31,606 nt of DNA, from assembly GCF_005925325.1 (NCBI RefSeq), contig NZ_SRMP01000009.1, forward strand, positions 1-31,606, read 5' to 3'. The stretch comes from Pedobacter helvus (GTDB lineage: Bacteria > Bacteroidota > Bacteroidia > Sphingobacteriales > Sphingobacteriaceae). Shown here in pieces: positions 1 through 11,740 of this stretch. The translations under genes and the position numbers were made by a program. Numbering within the stretch: position 1 is the stretch's first letter; each line of letters begins with the position of its first letter. The notes under the pieces were generated by a model. That model had not been told where the DNA came from and did not search any database. It worked only from the letters and a program-made list of their open reading frames with translations.

Positions 1-16
1 GGAAAGTTTGTTGCAA

Positions 17-50
17 CAAAAAAGCCCCTGTGCATCTCTGCAAGGGGCTG
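17..50 (-). terminator. Rho-independent terminator of rRNA operon 1
   Basis: On the minus strand, just after the 5S gene, AGCCCC pairs with GGGGCT (outer stem) and TGCA with TGCA (inner stem). A run of six T residues follows. This is a textbook intrinsic terminator and closes the rRNA transcript. Confidence 0.9.
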
Positions 51-54
51 TAAG

Positions 55-164
<110 letters not shown>

Positions 165-263
165 GAATATCTTTAATTCAGGTTGTAAGTTATAGGTAAT
201 AAGTTATAAGTAGCAATACTCCTAACCCTGTACCCTTCACTTTCAACTTGTAAATGACATATT

Positions 264-296
264 ATTGAAAGAAGTTAGTTGGGAAGAGCAAACAAC
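264..296 (-). other. Pre-23S processing stem, 3' half
   Basis: In the 142-nt 23S-5S spacer, two 14-nt segments (264-277 and 283-296) are complementary to two segments upstream of 23S (3317-3330 and 3297-3310). The inner 14 bp (GAAGAGCAAACAAC against its complement) are perfect, and the outer 14 bp contain one G-U pair. The paired flanks would loop out the whole 23S, the usual substrate of RNase III. The pairing is visible in the sequence; cleavage by RNase III is inferred. Confidence 0.75.
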
Positions 297-306
297 GTCT
301 GCTTTG

Positions 307-3179
<2,873 letters not shown>

Positions 3180-3296
3180 CTACTCTTGCGCCTTTTGCGC
3201 CGCAAGGTATGCTTTTTTTGCTCTTGTCATGATGTCTCATACTTGTTGGTCGATTGCTCTTCCTTCAAGTGAGCACAAACACAACAGTCGCCTATT

Positions 3297-3330
3297 GTTG
3301 TTTGCTCTTCTTTTTTTAACTTCTTCCAAT
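3297..3330 (-). other. Pre-23S processing stem, 5' half
   Basis: This lies in the 251-nt spacer between tRNA-Ala and 23S. Its two 14-nt blocks pair with 264-277 and 283-296 downstream of 23S, separated by a small A-rich internal loop. It sits directly after the boxA-like element in the direction of transcription. Confidence 0.75.
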
Positions 3331-3342
3331 ATGTCAAAGAAC
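3331..3342 (-). promoter_or_regulatory. boxA-like antitermination site before 23S
   Basis: The minus strand reads GTTCTTTGACAT, close to the bacterial boxA consensus (TGCTCTTTAACA). It stands between tRNA-Ala and 23S, where many rRNA operons repeat boxA. Known role: loading NusB/S10 so that Rho does not stop the rRNA transcript. The assignment rests on motif and position. Confidence 0.6.
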
Positions 3343-3430
3343 TTTCTCTTAAGCCTAAAGTCCAGAGCTGAAAGCTTAAAGCTACATTTAAGCCGCTTTA
3401 GTCTTCCCCCTTTTCGCTTTCGGCCCAAAG

Positions 3431-3510
<80 letters not shown>

Positions 3511-3522
3511 AAAACTTATCCG

Positions 3523-3597
3523 TAGTCCCGTCCAGATTTGAACTGGAGACCCCTACATTATCAGTGTAGTGCTCTAACCAGGCTGAGCTACGGGACT
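3523..3597 (-). tRNA. tRNA-Ile(GAT)
   Basis: The minus strand shows acceptor AGTCCCG paired with CGGGACT, a D arm with AGCTCAGCCTGGTTAGAGC, anticodon loop CTGATAA (anticodon GAT) and a T arm with GTTCAAATC. Unlike the neighbouring tRNA-Ala, no CCA is encoded (CGG follows the discriminator), so CCA would have to be added by tRNA nucleotidyltransferase. Confidence 0.95.
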
Positions 3598-3682
3598 ATA
3601 TCGATGTGCCATCTCTATCTCCCCTGCCCTGTGGCCGGTAAGACCTGCGGCTTCATCTTCTTGGTGTTTCTTTTTTTTCTTT

Positions 3683-3738
3683 AGAGATATGTATCATTTA
3701 CCGTGTACCATATAATAGTATCATTTGTGCGCAGCGAG
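3683..3738 (-). other. Pre-16S processing stem, 3' half
   Basis: Just downstream of 16S, 3729-3738 (CTCGCTGCGC on the minus strand) pairs perfectly with 5409-5418 in the leader. The segment 3683-3701 pairs with 5423-5439 with a four-base bulge. The two helices are nested and would bring the 16S ends together for RNase III-type processing. Confidence 0.7.
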
Positions 3739-3756
3739 TGGTAGGTTCCACTCCAG

Positions 3757-5280
<1,524 letters not shown>

Positions 5281-5602
5281 AATGTTGTAGTTCGAACACT
5301 GACTATCTATTAATTAAAATTGATTGTCTGTTCTTAATTGTATTGTCTGTAAGAACCGACCTAAAGAAAACAGTTTGGCTGTATGTACTTTACAGTAAAC
5401 ATTCTCGCCTCGCTGCGCTTTTGTAAATGATATCTCTTTAATGAACTTCTCGATCTGACCTCGCGGCGATCTCTATATCTTGCAACTTCATGCTGTGTTT
5501 CGGCGGTCTTAATGTTCCGCCCCAGTTCCACATTCCGTTGTTTCAATCTTTTTGTTACCGTTATCAAACTCCGTCTGATAACTCCCGTTTCGTTTGGGAC
5601 TG
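5281..5602 (-). promoter_or_regulatory. 16S leader with processing stem
   Basis: This is the non-coding stretch of about 320 nt between promoter P1 and 16S. It holds the 5' halves of the pre-16S stem: 5409-5418 (GCGCAGCGAG on the minus strand) and 5423-5439. A weak boxA-like GGTTCTTACAG lies near 5348-5358. A 68-codon reading frame inside it is judged to be chance. Confidence 0.7.
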
Positions 5603-5633
5603 CAAAGGTAGGAAACTTTTTCCTTTCTCCAAA
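5603..5633 (-). promoter_or_regulatory. rRNA promoter P1
   Basis: On the minus strand, TTTG (5630-5633) is followed by exactly 19 nt and then TACCTTTG (5603-5610). This matches the Bacteroidota consensus for the primary sigma factor (-33 TTG, -7 TAnnTTTG). It is the promoter nearest to 16S and lacks the palindrome seen downstream of P2 and P3. Confidence 0.85.
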
Positions 5634-5704
5634 TAAAAAATGAAAATTTTTTATCTATCTCTCTTCATCTCCATCCCCCTCTCCTTTCCTCTTTCAAACC
5701 TAAA

Positions 5705-5740
5705 CCTCTTCCTCCGAAGCGGAGTGCAAAGGTAGAAAAA
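5705..5740. repeat. Promoter-module direct repeat, unit 1
   Basis: A 36-bp unit identical to 5809-5844, 104 bp apart. It contains the -7 element TACCTTTG (minus strand) plus the palindrome CTCCG-AAG-CGGAG (5712-5724), two bases downstream of the -7 element, where transcription should begin. Confidence 0.9.
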
Positions 5741-5756
5741 CTTTCCCTTCTTCCAA
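5727..5756 (-). promoter_or_regulatory. rRNA promoter P2
   Basis: TTG (5754-5756, minus strand), a 19-nt spacer, and TACCTTTG (5727-5734). The spacing is identical to P1 and P3. A 5-bp palindrome sits at the expected start site. Confidence 0.85.
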
Positions 5757-5808
5757 GAAAAAAATAAAACTTTTTTCCTTTCCGTTTGTTATTGCTTTTC
5801 AGGCGTCC

Positions 5809-5844
5809 CCTCTTCCTCCGAAGCGGAGTGCAAAGGTAGAAAAA
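5809..5844. repeat. Promoter-module direct repeat, unit 2
   Basis: The second 36-bp unit, identical to 5705-5740. It carries the -7 box of P3 and the same palindrome at 5816-5828. The upstream -33 regions of P2 and P3 differ, so the shared part is the -7 box and the initial transcribed region. Confidence 0.9.
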
Positions 5845-5860
5845 AATTATCCCTCTGCAA
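5831..5860 (-). promoter_or_regulatory. rRNA promoter P3
   Basis: TTG (5858-5860, minus strand), a 19-nt spacer, and TACCTTTG (5831-5838). It is the outermost of three tandem promoters. The window cuts the matching promoter in copy 2 before its -33 element. Confidence 0.85.
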
Positions 5861-6498
5861 CATATAACCAACTTTTTATTCCAAAAAACCGTATAACCCA
5901 CTGGACGACAACAAGAAAAAATCAACACCTTTATTGGATGTGGCTGAACGGGAATATACCCGGTGTATCCCCGACATATATAACAGTATATATAGGGCTT
6001 TTTTCAACCGCCAGAAACACGGAGAAAAGTAAGGGACGCAGGGGCGCTGGAAGTAAAGCGGAAAGACGATCAGAAAGGGTACCGATCAAAACATCAGTTC
6101 GCGGAGGGGCTGTCCCTGGAATAAATTGATGCGCAGCTTCCCAATTCGATAAAGGCCATAATGAAACAAAGCCCAGTATGCCCGTCCTAAAAGGAAAGTC
6201 TTCGGTATCTTGACGGAGCTTTATCAGTATATATATAATAGTATAAAAAGAAATAGATACATTATATATACTACTAATTAAAATACACCTACTGTTATTA
6301 CTACTTTTAATTATCATGATTGATTTGAAAGGTATGACAAACCTTGTATGTTGAATAAACAAATGTTAGTAGTTGATTAATTTCAAAATATCATATCATC
6401 ACATTTTTTTCGGACTGCTCTTTCTACTGAAAACTAAACGATTAACAAATCAAACAACTGATACATCCACAAAACATTCCAAATTCCGGCATTTCAAC
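5861..6498. other. Intergenic region between divergent rRNA and pyrR promoters
   Basis: About 640 bp with no convincing gene. The part at 5930-6235 is richer in G and C than its surroundings and is bordered by AT-rich tracts containing AGTATATATA (near 5985 and 6227). It has a hairpin at 5950-5971. Two opposing reading frames (plus 5938-6129, minus 5931-6362) cover it, but neither resembles a family I know. The stretch 6240-6498 is plain AT-rich sequence. It may be a decayed gene or an interspersed repeat; I cannot tell. Confidence 0.5.
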
Positions 6499-6529
6499 TT
6501 TCCAACCTTAAAACATTTATCTATATTTG
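6499..6529 (+). promoter_or_regulatory. pyrR promoter
   Basis: TATATTTG (6522-6529) is a perfect TAnnTTTG -7 element. The -33 element is weak (TTTC at 6499-6502, 19 nt upstream). Transcription should start near 6535, leaving a leader of about 10 nt before the ATG at 6545. That leaves no room for a PyrR-type attenuator. Confidence 0.6.
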
Positions 6530-6544
6530 TGCAATCCAAGAGCA

Positions 6545-7090
6545 ATGCAAAAGAGAACTCTACTCAGCGGCCAAAAACTTCAAATCACAATTAAGCGACT
6601 TTGTCATCAGCTAATTGAGAACCATATCGATTTTAACAATACTGTTTTAATTGGCATACAGCCAAGAGGAACTTTCTTTGCCGATCGGGTTCACAAAGAG
6701 CTGTCGGAAATTCTTAAAACAGATACGATTAAGAAAGGTCATTTAGACATCACCTTTTTTAGAGATGATTTTAGACGTAAAGATGGTTTAGTTACGGCTA
6801 GCAGCAATACCATTGACTTTATTATTGAAGGCAAGCAAGTTATTTTAATTGATGACGTGCTTTGGACGGGACGTACCATACGTGCCGCAATGGATGCTCT
6901 TTTGGCCTACGGCAGACCGGAAAGTGTTGAGCTTATGACGTTAATTGACCGTAGATTTTCGAGACACTTACCTATCGAAGCCAACTATATTGGTTTACAA
7001 GTAGACTCTATAGATTCTCAAAAAGTGAAGGTTAGCTGGAAAGAAAACGAAGGCGAAGACAAAGTAATTTTATTATCAGATAAACAGTAA
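6545..7090 (+). CDS. pyrR: PyrR: pyr regulator / uracil phosphoribosyltransferase
   Basis: The 181-residue protein has the usual PyrR length. It carries the type I phosphoribosyltransferase signature VILIDDVLWTGRT (residues 99-111), which binds PRPP, and IGIQPRGTFFADRV near residues 37-50. Family knowledge: PyrR makes UMP from uracil and PRPP and, in Bacillus, binds pyr mRNA to attenuate transcription. I chose the ATG at 6545 because the upstream TTG at 6527 lies inside the -7 promoter box and cannot be transcribed as a start. pyrB follows after one base, so the two are co-transcribed. The very short leader leaves no room for a classical attenuator upstream, so the enzyme role or another RNA target may matter more here. 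Confidence 0.93.
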   Translation: MQKRTLLSGQKLQITIKRLCHQLIENHIDFNNTVLIGIQPRGTFFADRVHKELSEILKTDTIKKGHLDITFFRDDFRRKDGLVTASSNTIDFIIEGKQVILIDDVLWTGRTIRAAMDALLAYGRPESVELMTLIDRRFSRHLPIEANYIGLQVDSIDSQKVKVSWKENEGEDKVILLSDKQ

Positions 7091-7091
7091 A

Positions 7092-8027
7092 ATGGCAGCA
7101 GACAAATTATCAACCCGACATCTTTTAGGCATTAAAGATATTAACCTGAATGATATTGAATTGATTTTCGAAACTGCTGATAATTTTAAAGAAGTGATTA
7201 ACCGCCCCATTAAAAAGGTGCCTTCTTTAAGAGATATTACCATTGCGAACATCTTCTTCGAAAATTCTACTCGTACCAAGCTATCATTTGAACTGGCAGA
7301 AAAAAGACTTTCGGCAGATGTGGTCAACTTTGCAGCATCTTCATCATCGGTAAGTAAAGGCGAAACGTTAATTGATACCGTAAACAACATTTTAGCGATG
7401 AAAGTTGATATGGTAGTCATGCGTCATCCTTATGCTGGAGCTGGTCAATTCCTAAGCCGTCACATTAATGCGCAAATTGTAAATGCCGGCGATGGTGCTC
7501 ACGAACATCCCACACAAGCTTTGCTAGATGCCTTCTCTATACGGGAGAAGCTGGGCGATGTAGCTGGTAAAAAAGTAGTGATCGTGGGCGATATCCTACA
7601 CTCTCGTGTGGCTATTTCCAATATTCTTTGCCTACAAAAATTAGGAGCGGAAGTAATGGTTTGCGGACCTACTACCCTAATTCCAAAACATATTGGAGCA
7701 CTCGGCGTTAAAGTAGAACATGATTTAATTAAAGCTTTGAATTGGTGCGATGTAGCAAATATGCTGCGTATTCAATTAGAGCGCATGGATATTAAATACT
7801 TCCCTACCGGAAGAGAATATTCGATGATGTATGGTTTGAATAAGCAAATACTCGACAATTTAGATAAAGAAATTGTGGTAATGCACCCAGGACCAATTAA
7901 CCGTGGCGTGGAGATAACAAGCGACGTCGCCGACAGCAAACAGTCTATCATTTTAAATCAGGTAGAAAACGGAGTAGCGGTAAGAATGGCGGTACTTTAT
8001 CTTTTGGCGAGCCAGAACGACAAGTAA
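7092..8027 (+). CDS. pyrB: Aspartate carbamoyltransferase catalytic subunit
   Basis: The 311-residue protein catalyses carbamoyl phosphate + aspartate to N-carbamoylaspartate, the committed step of pyrimidine synthesis, in the cytosol. Visible family motifs: FFENSTRTKLSFE (residues 55-67, carbamoyl-phosphate loop), the mobile SK pair at 88-89, RHPYAG (111-116), HPTQALLDAF (139-148), GDILHSRVA (166-174) and HPGPINRG (265-272). The length is standard for a catalytic chain. No regulatory pyrI lies beside it, so feedback control by a PyrI subunit is not indicated here. It starts one base after the pyrR stop and is followed after a tandem TAA by a small membrane-protein gene. Confidence 0.96.
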   Translation: MAADKLSTRHLLGIKDINLNDIELIFETADNFKEVINRPIKKVPSLRDITIANIFFENSTRTKLSFELAEKRLSADVVNFAASSSSVSKGETLIDTVNNILAMKVDMVVMRHPYAGAGQFLSRHINAQIVNAGDGAHEHPTQALLDAFSIREKLGDVAGKKVVIVGDILHSRVAISNILCLQKLGAEVMVCGPTTLIPKHIGALGVKVEHDLIKALNWCDVANMLRIQLERMDIKYFPTGREYSMMYGLNKQILDNLDKEIVVMHPGPINRGVEITSDVADSKQSIILNQVENGVAVRMAVLYLLASQNDK

Positions 8028-8030
8028 TAA

Positions 8031-8342
8031 ATGACCCAAAAAGAAAAGCAATTTGTAGATCACTGGACTGAAAAACGTAAAAAGTGGAGCTGGAAAAGGC
8101 ATACTTATAGAACGTTTTTAACCATTGTACTGCCAATTGCAATCTTGATTGATCTGGTTAATTATTTCATTATTGGGGATACCGAATATACATTTTTCAC
8201 TTTTGGGCACCTCTTTACCTTTCTTTTAAATACTGTTTTACTAGCGATAGTCATTATCCTTGGCTCTGGCTTAACAGATTGGAATTATAACGAAGGTAAA
8301 TATTGGAGCATACTTCGCAGGAATGCAAATAAACTTCAATAA
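8031..8342 (+). CDS. Small two-helix membrane protein, function unknown
   Basis: The 103-residue protein has a charged, basic N-terminus (about residues 1-25, rich in K, R and W), a hydrophobic helix near 28-47, a short loop, a second helix near 55-77, and a basic C-terminal tail. I do not recognise a named family. The ATG comes directly after the double stop of pyrB (TAA TAA ATG), which argues for translation from the pyrRB message and for the gene being real. Both ends are probably cytoplasmic because both are positively charged. Nothing in the sequence links it to pyrimidine metabolism beyond its position as third gene of the operon. Confidence 0.75.
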   Translation: MTQKEKQFVDHWTEKRKKWSWKRHTYRTFLTIVLPIAILIDLVNYFIIGDTEYTFFTFGHLFTFLLNTVLLAIVIILGSGLTDWNYNEGKYWSILRRNANKLQ

Positions 8343-8562
8343 CAACAATGCAATCTGGCAGATCATACTGCTAACTAATAAGAGTACCTTTCATTAAAAC
8401 AATTTGTCCAGGAGACGAACATACGAACTCGTAAGTTACCTCGAATGTGCTGTAAATTCAATGGCACCTATAATTTTGAGACAATCTACAACCACCTAAG
8501 GAAGATTTTTTAATTTTTTATTTGCTTATACCAAGCTCATATCCATTTCGTTAAATGTCTGT

Positions 8563-8593
8563 TATCAACAGATGTTAATTTCTTATGTTGATA
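8563..8593. promoter_or_regulatory. Inverted repeat, possible operator
   Basis: TATCAACA (8563-8570) and TGTTGATA (8586-8593) form a perfect 8-bp inverted repeat with 15 nt between the arms. The right arm covers the -33 TTG of the candidate promoter that follows. The rest of the 370-bp gap (8343-8712) shows no gene and no clear terminator; TAATTTTG at 8471-8478 is another -7-like match without a -33 partner. Confidence 0.4.
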
Positions 8594-8618
8594 GCTAATT
8601 GCATTAATTCTATTTTAG
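8588..8618 (+). promoter_or_regulatory. Candidate promoter of the envelope operon
   Basis: TTG (8588-8590), 20 nt, TATTTTAG (8611-8618). The -7 box differs from TAnnTTTG at one position (A for T before the final G). It would give a leader of about 90 nt before the ATG at 8713. Weak support: spacing and partial match only. Confidence 0.35.
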
Positions 8619-8712
8619 TACCAACCCGACTTAAAACCAATGCACAGCATTAGGTAATGAGCAGGGATTTTAATGAAGGATGCTGTAAAAGCTACTTAAA
8701 GAGAATACACAA

Positions 8713-11700
8713 ATGAAGAAAAGATATTTACTGGTCCCCCTATTTATTGCCAGTGGTTACGGATTTGGCTATGCACAAATTAGTCCCTTGGTAAAGCTGA
8801 ACCAAAACTACCAAAGTGGCCTAGAGCTACTTCAAAATGAAAAATATGTAGCCGCTGCGCAGCAATTTAAATTGGTTGAACAGTTTAGGAACAAACCTAG
8901 CACACAGCCCCAAAGTAATGCACAACTATCTACCATTAAAGAAAACGCAAAGTTTTACGCTGCTGTTTGTGCGATAGAACTAGGAAACGATGATGCTGAA
9001 AACCTTTTTCAAGAGTTCGTTAGAGAATATCCATTAAATCCGAATACGAAATTGGCTTACTTCTATATGGGTAAGGCTTATTTCGGACAGAAAAACTATG
9101 AAAAAGCATTAGAGTGGTTTAATCAAGCTGATCCAAGTTCACTTTCAGGGAAGCAACGTTTAGAGTATCAATTTAAACAAGGTTATGCCTATTTTGAAAC
9201 AGGTAGTATTGAAAAAGCAGAGCCGCTATTTGAAGCAGTAAAAAAGGAAGAGTCTCAATTTCAAGAAAGTGCTACCTACTATTTCGCTTACATCAATTAC
9301 CTAAACAAAGAATACAAAACTGCGCTTGCTAACTTCGAAAAGTTAAAAGGTTCTCCTACTTACGAGGCAAGTTATCCATATTACATCACTTCGATGTATT
9401 ATTTAGATGAGCGTTATGATGATGTGATTGACTACGCCATTCCAGTAATGGAAAAAACGAAGCAGAAATACGAGGCAGAAATGTTGAGCTTAGTAGCTGC
9501 TTCATACTTCGCAAAATCTGAATTTAAGAATGCAGAGAAATATTTCGCAGCTTATTACGAAAAGGATAAAAATCAAGTTAAAAACAACCTTTTTGTTTAT
9601 CAGTATGGTTATGCCCTGTTTCAAAATGGTAAATACAAAGAGTCTGTAACGGTATTAGAAAAATTAAATACAGACGATGTTTATTTGCAAAATGGTATGT
9701 TCACCTTAGGTAAGGCGGCATTAAAACTAAATGCTAAAGAAAAAGCCAGAAATGCCTTTTTCAGAGCTTCACGTTTAGAGTTTGATAAGAATTTACAAGA
9801 AGAGGCTTGGATCAATTACGCTAAGTTAAGCTACGAACTAGAGTTTAACCAACAAGCTTTAGATGCTACACAGAATTTCCTTAAAACTTTCCCTAATTCT
9901 AAAAAAATCAATGAAGCGAAAACTTTGCTCGGCGAGATTTTATTAACGAGCAAAAACTATCAAGCTGCCATAGATATTTTAGAGCCAATTCCTAACAAAA
10001 CACCAGAAGCTAGAGCTGCTTATCAAAAAGTAACTTATTTCCGTGGATTAGAATTCTATAACGAAAGAGCTTTCCCTAATGCGCTTTCTATGTTTTTACG
10101 CTCTGCAAATTTTGCAGAGGATAGCGAAATTAATGCGCTAAGTGTTTATTGGAGAGCAGAAACCGCTTACGAATTGCGTAAATACGGCGAAGCAGTAACT
10201 ACATTTGAAAAGTTCTTGGCAATGGAAGACGCTAAGAAAACAGATGTTTACAATTTTGCTAATTATGCTTTAGGTTATGCCGCTTTTGAAGATGAAAAAT
10301 ATGCTAAAGCCGCAAACTATTTCGAACGCTTTTTAAGAGGCGCTGATAAAGACGAAAAGACGGTGAATGACGCTACTTTACGTCTGGCAGACTCTTATTT
10401 CGTAAATAAAAATTACGGCGAGGCTTTAACTTATTACAACAGAATTATTGCAGGTAAAAAAACTGGAGAAGATTATGCCCTTTTCCAAAGAGGGATGATC
10501 CAAGGTTTGCAAAAGCAAGATGATGCAAAAATTGCGACAATGCAAAGCTTACTCCAACAATTTCCTAACTCTAATTACTCGGACGATGCTGGTTTCGAAA
10601 CAGCCTATACCTATTTTAATAAAGGCGAACTGGAAAAATCAAAAACAGATTTAGTAGGTCTAGTGGCTAAATATCCTCGAAGCAGTTATATTCCTAAAGC
10701 ACTATTAACGATTGGTTTAGTACAATACAACCAAGATCAAGATGATGCAGCTTTAGAATCGTTTAAGAAAGTAATTAGAGATTATCCAAGTGCACCAGAT
10801 GCTAAGCAGGCATTAGAATCTATCAAAAACATTTATGTAGATCGTGGCGATGCTCAAGGTTTCATCAGCTATGCTGCTACCACCCCACTTGGTAATTACT
10901 CGTTAAGTGAGCAAGATGGTATCATGTTCCAGTCTGCTAACAACATTTACCTACGTGGTGATGCCAAAGGTGCTTACGAAGCTATTAATGCTTATTTAGA
11001 TAAGTTTCCTAAACCAATTCATGATAAAGAAGCGAAATTCATTAGAGCAGAATCTCTGGTAAAATTGGGCCGATCGGCAGAAGCCATTGCCGATTACGAT
11101 TATATCTTAAATGACTGGACTAGTGATTATACCGAACGTTCTTTAATGAGTGTCTCGAAGGTGTTAATGGAAGAGAAAAAATACAACGAGGCCATTGTTT
11201 ATCTGAAAAGATTAGAAACTACCGCAGATTACAAAGCGCATCATAGCTATGCCATCAACAATTTAATTAAGGCATACAATGAGTTGAACATGCCTGATGA
11301 TATGTTGAAATACGCGGAGATCATCAAAACGTCAGACAAATCGTCTGAGGAGGAGAAAAACAGTTCTGATTTGTATGCTGGTAAAGCTTTCTTGTTAAAA
11401 GCAGATACTACATCGGCAGTAAAAGCATTTAACAATGTGGTCGCCAAAACAAAGACATTGGCGGCGGCAGAATCTAAATACAACTTGGCTTTCTTGCAAT
11501 ATGCCAAAGGCGATTATAAAACTTCGCAAAAAACTTGCTTTGATTTAATTAACAATATGCCGTCTTACGATTACTGGGTGGCCAAATCCTTCATCCTTTT
11601 AGCTGATAACTATTTGGCTTTAAAAGATAAGATGCAGGCGAAAAGTACCTTATTAAGTATCATTGATAATTACGAAGGTAAAGATGATATCGTACCGACT

Positions 11701-11730
11701 GCAAAAGAAAAATTGGCAAAAATCAACTAG
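8713..11730 (+). CDS. Large secreted tetratricopeptide-repeat protein
   Basis: The 1005-residue protein starts with a signal peptide (MKKRYLLVPLFIASGYGFGYA, cleavage near residue 22). The rest is almost wholly helical TPR-like repeats with recurring Y-x-x-A-x-x-x-F patterns, for example KNYEKALEWF, GSIEKAEPLF, KYAKAANYFERF and DDAALESFKKV. No lipobox Cys is seen, so it is probably soluble in the periplasm or bound to a partner. TPR arrays hold protein partners; the E. coli CpoB protein that couples Tol to peptidoglycan synthesis is a smaller TPR-containing example. This is the first gene of a six-gene operon ending in ExbB, ExbD and a TonB-like protein. Start chosen by the signal peptide and the preceding AATACACAA. 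The exact role is not known to me. Confidence 0.88.
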   Translation: MKKRYLLVPLFIASGYGFGYAQISPLVKLNQNYQSGLELLQNEKYVAAAQQFKLVEQFRNKPSTQPQSNAQLSTIKENAKFYAAVCAIELGNDDAENLFQEFVREYPLNPNTKLAYFYMGKAYFGQKNYEKALEWFNQADPSSLSGKQRLEYQFKQGYAYFETGSIEKAEPLFEAVKKEESQFQESATYYFAYINYLNKEYKTALANFEKLKGSPTYEASYPYYITSMYYLDERYDDVIDYAIPVMEKTKQKYEAEMLSLVAASYFAKSEFKNAEKYFAAYYEKDKNQVKNNLFVYQYGYALFQNGKYKESVTVLEKLNTDDVYLQNGMFTLGKAALKLNAKEKARNAFFRASRLEFDKNLQEEAWINYAKLSYELEFNQQALDATQNFLKTFPNSKKINEAKTLLGEILLTSKNYQAAIDILEPIPNKTPEARAAYQKVTYFRGLEFYNERAFPNALSMFLRSANFAEDSEINALSVYWRAETAYELRKYGEAVTTFEKFLAMEDAKKTDVYNFANYALGYAAFEDEKYAKAANYFERFLRGADKDEKTVNDATLRLADSYFVNKNYGEALTYYNRIIAGKKTGEDYALFQRGMIQGLQKQDDAKIATMQSLLQQFPNSNYSDDAGFETAYTYFNKGELEKSKTDLVGLVAKYPRSSYIPKALLTIGLVQYNQDQDDAALESFKKVIRDYPSAPDAKQALESIKNIYVDRGDAQGFISYAATTPLGNYSLSEQDGIMFQSANNIYLRGDAKGAYEAINAYLDKFPKPIHDKEAKFIRAESLVKLGRSAEAIADYDYILNDWTSDYTERSLMSVSKVLMEEKKYNEAIVYLKRLETTADYKAHHSYAINNLIKAYNELNMPDDMLKYAEIIKTSDKSSEEEKNSSDLYAGKAFLLKADTTSAVKAFNNVVAKTKTLAAAESKYNLAFLQYAKGDYKTSQKTCFDLINNMPSYDYWVAKSFILLADNYLALKDKMQAKSTLLSIIDNYEGKDDIVPTAKEKLAKIN

Positions 11731-11740
11731 AACACACACA

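Noticed and set aside
5979..6250. AT-rich repeated tracts considered as a CRISPR or insertion-sequence end
   Set aside because: No regular spacer pattern, no terminal inverted repeats, no target duplication and no transposase.
5931..6362. 143-codon minus-strand frame and the opposing 63-codon plus-strand frame
   Set aside because: They overlap each other, match no family I know, and the first third of the minus-strand frame is low-complexity AT-rich sequence. Kept only as an intergenic observation.
6527..6544. TTG start giving six more residues to PyrR
   Set aside because: It lies inside the -7 promoter box.
7076..7420. Minus-strand frame across pyrB
   Set aside because: Antisense shadow of a conserved gene; no promoter or family match.
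8343..8712. Possible small gene or RNA in the gap before the TPR gene
   Set aside because: Only frames under about 15 codons and no clear folded RNA besides the inverted repeat.
11663..11740. 26-residue upstream extension of the barrel protein
   Set aside because: It overlaps the TPR gene, and the signal peptide begins at 11741.
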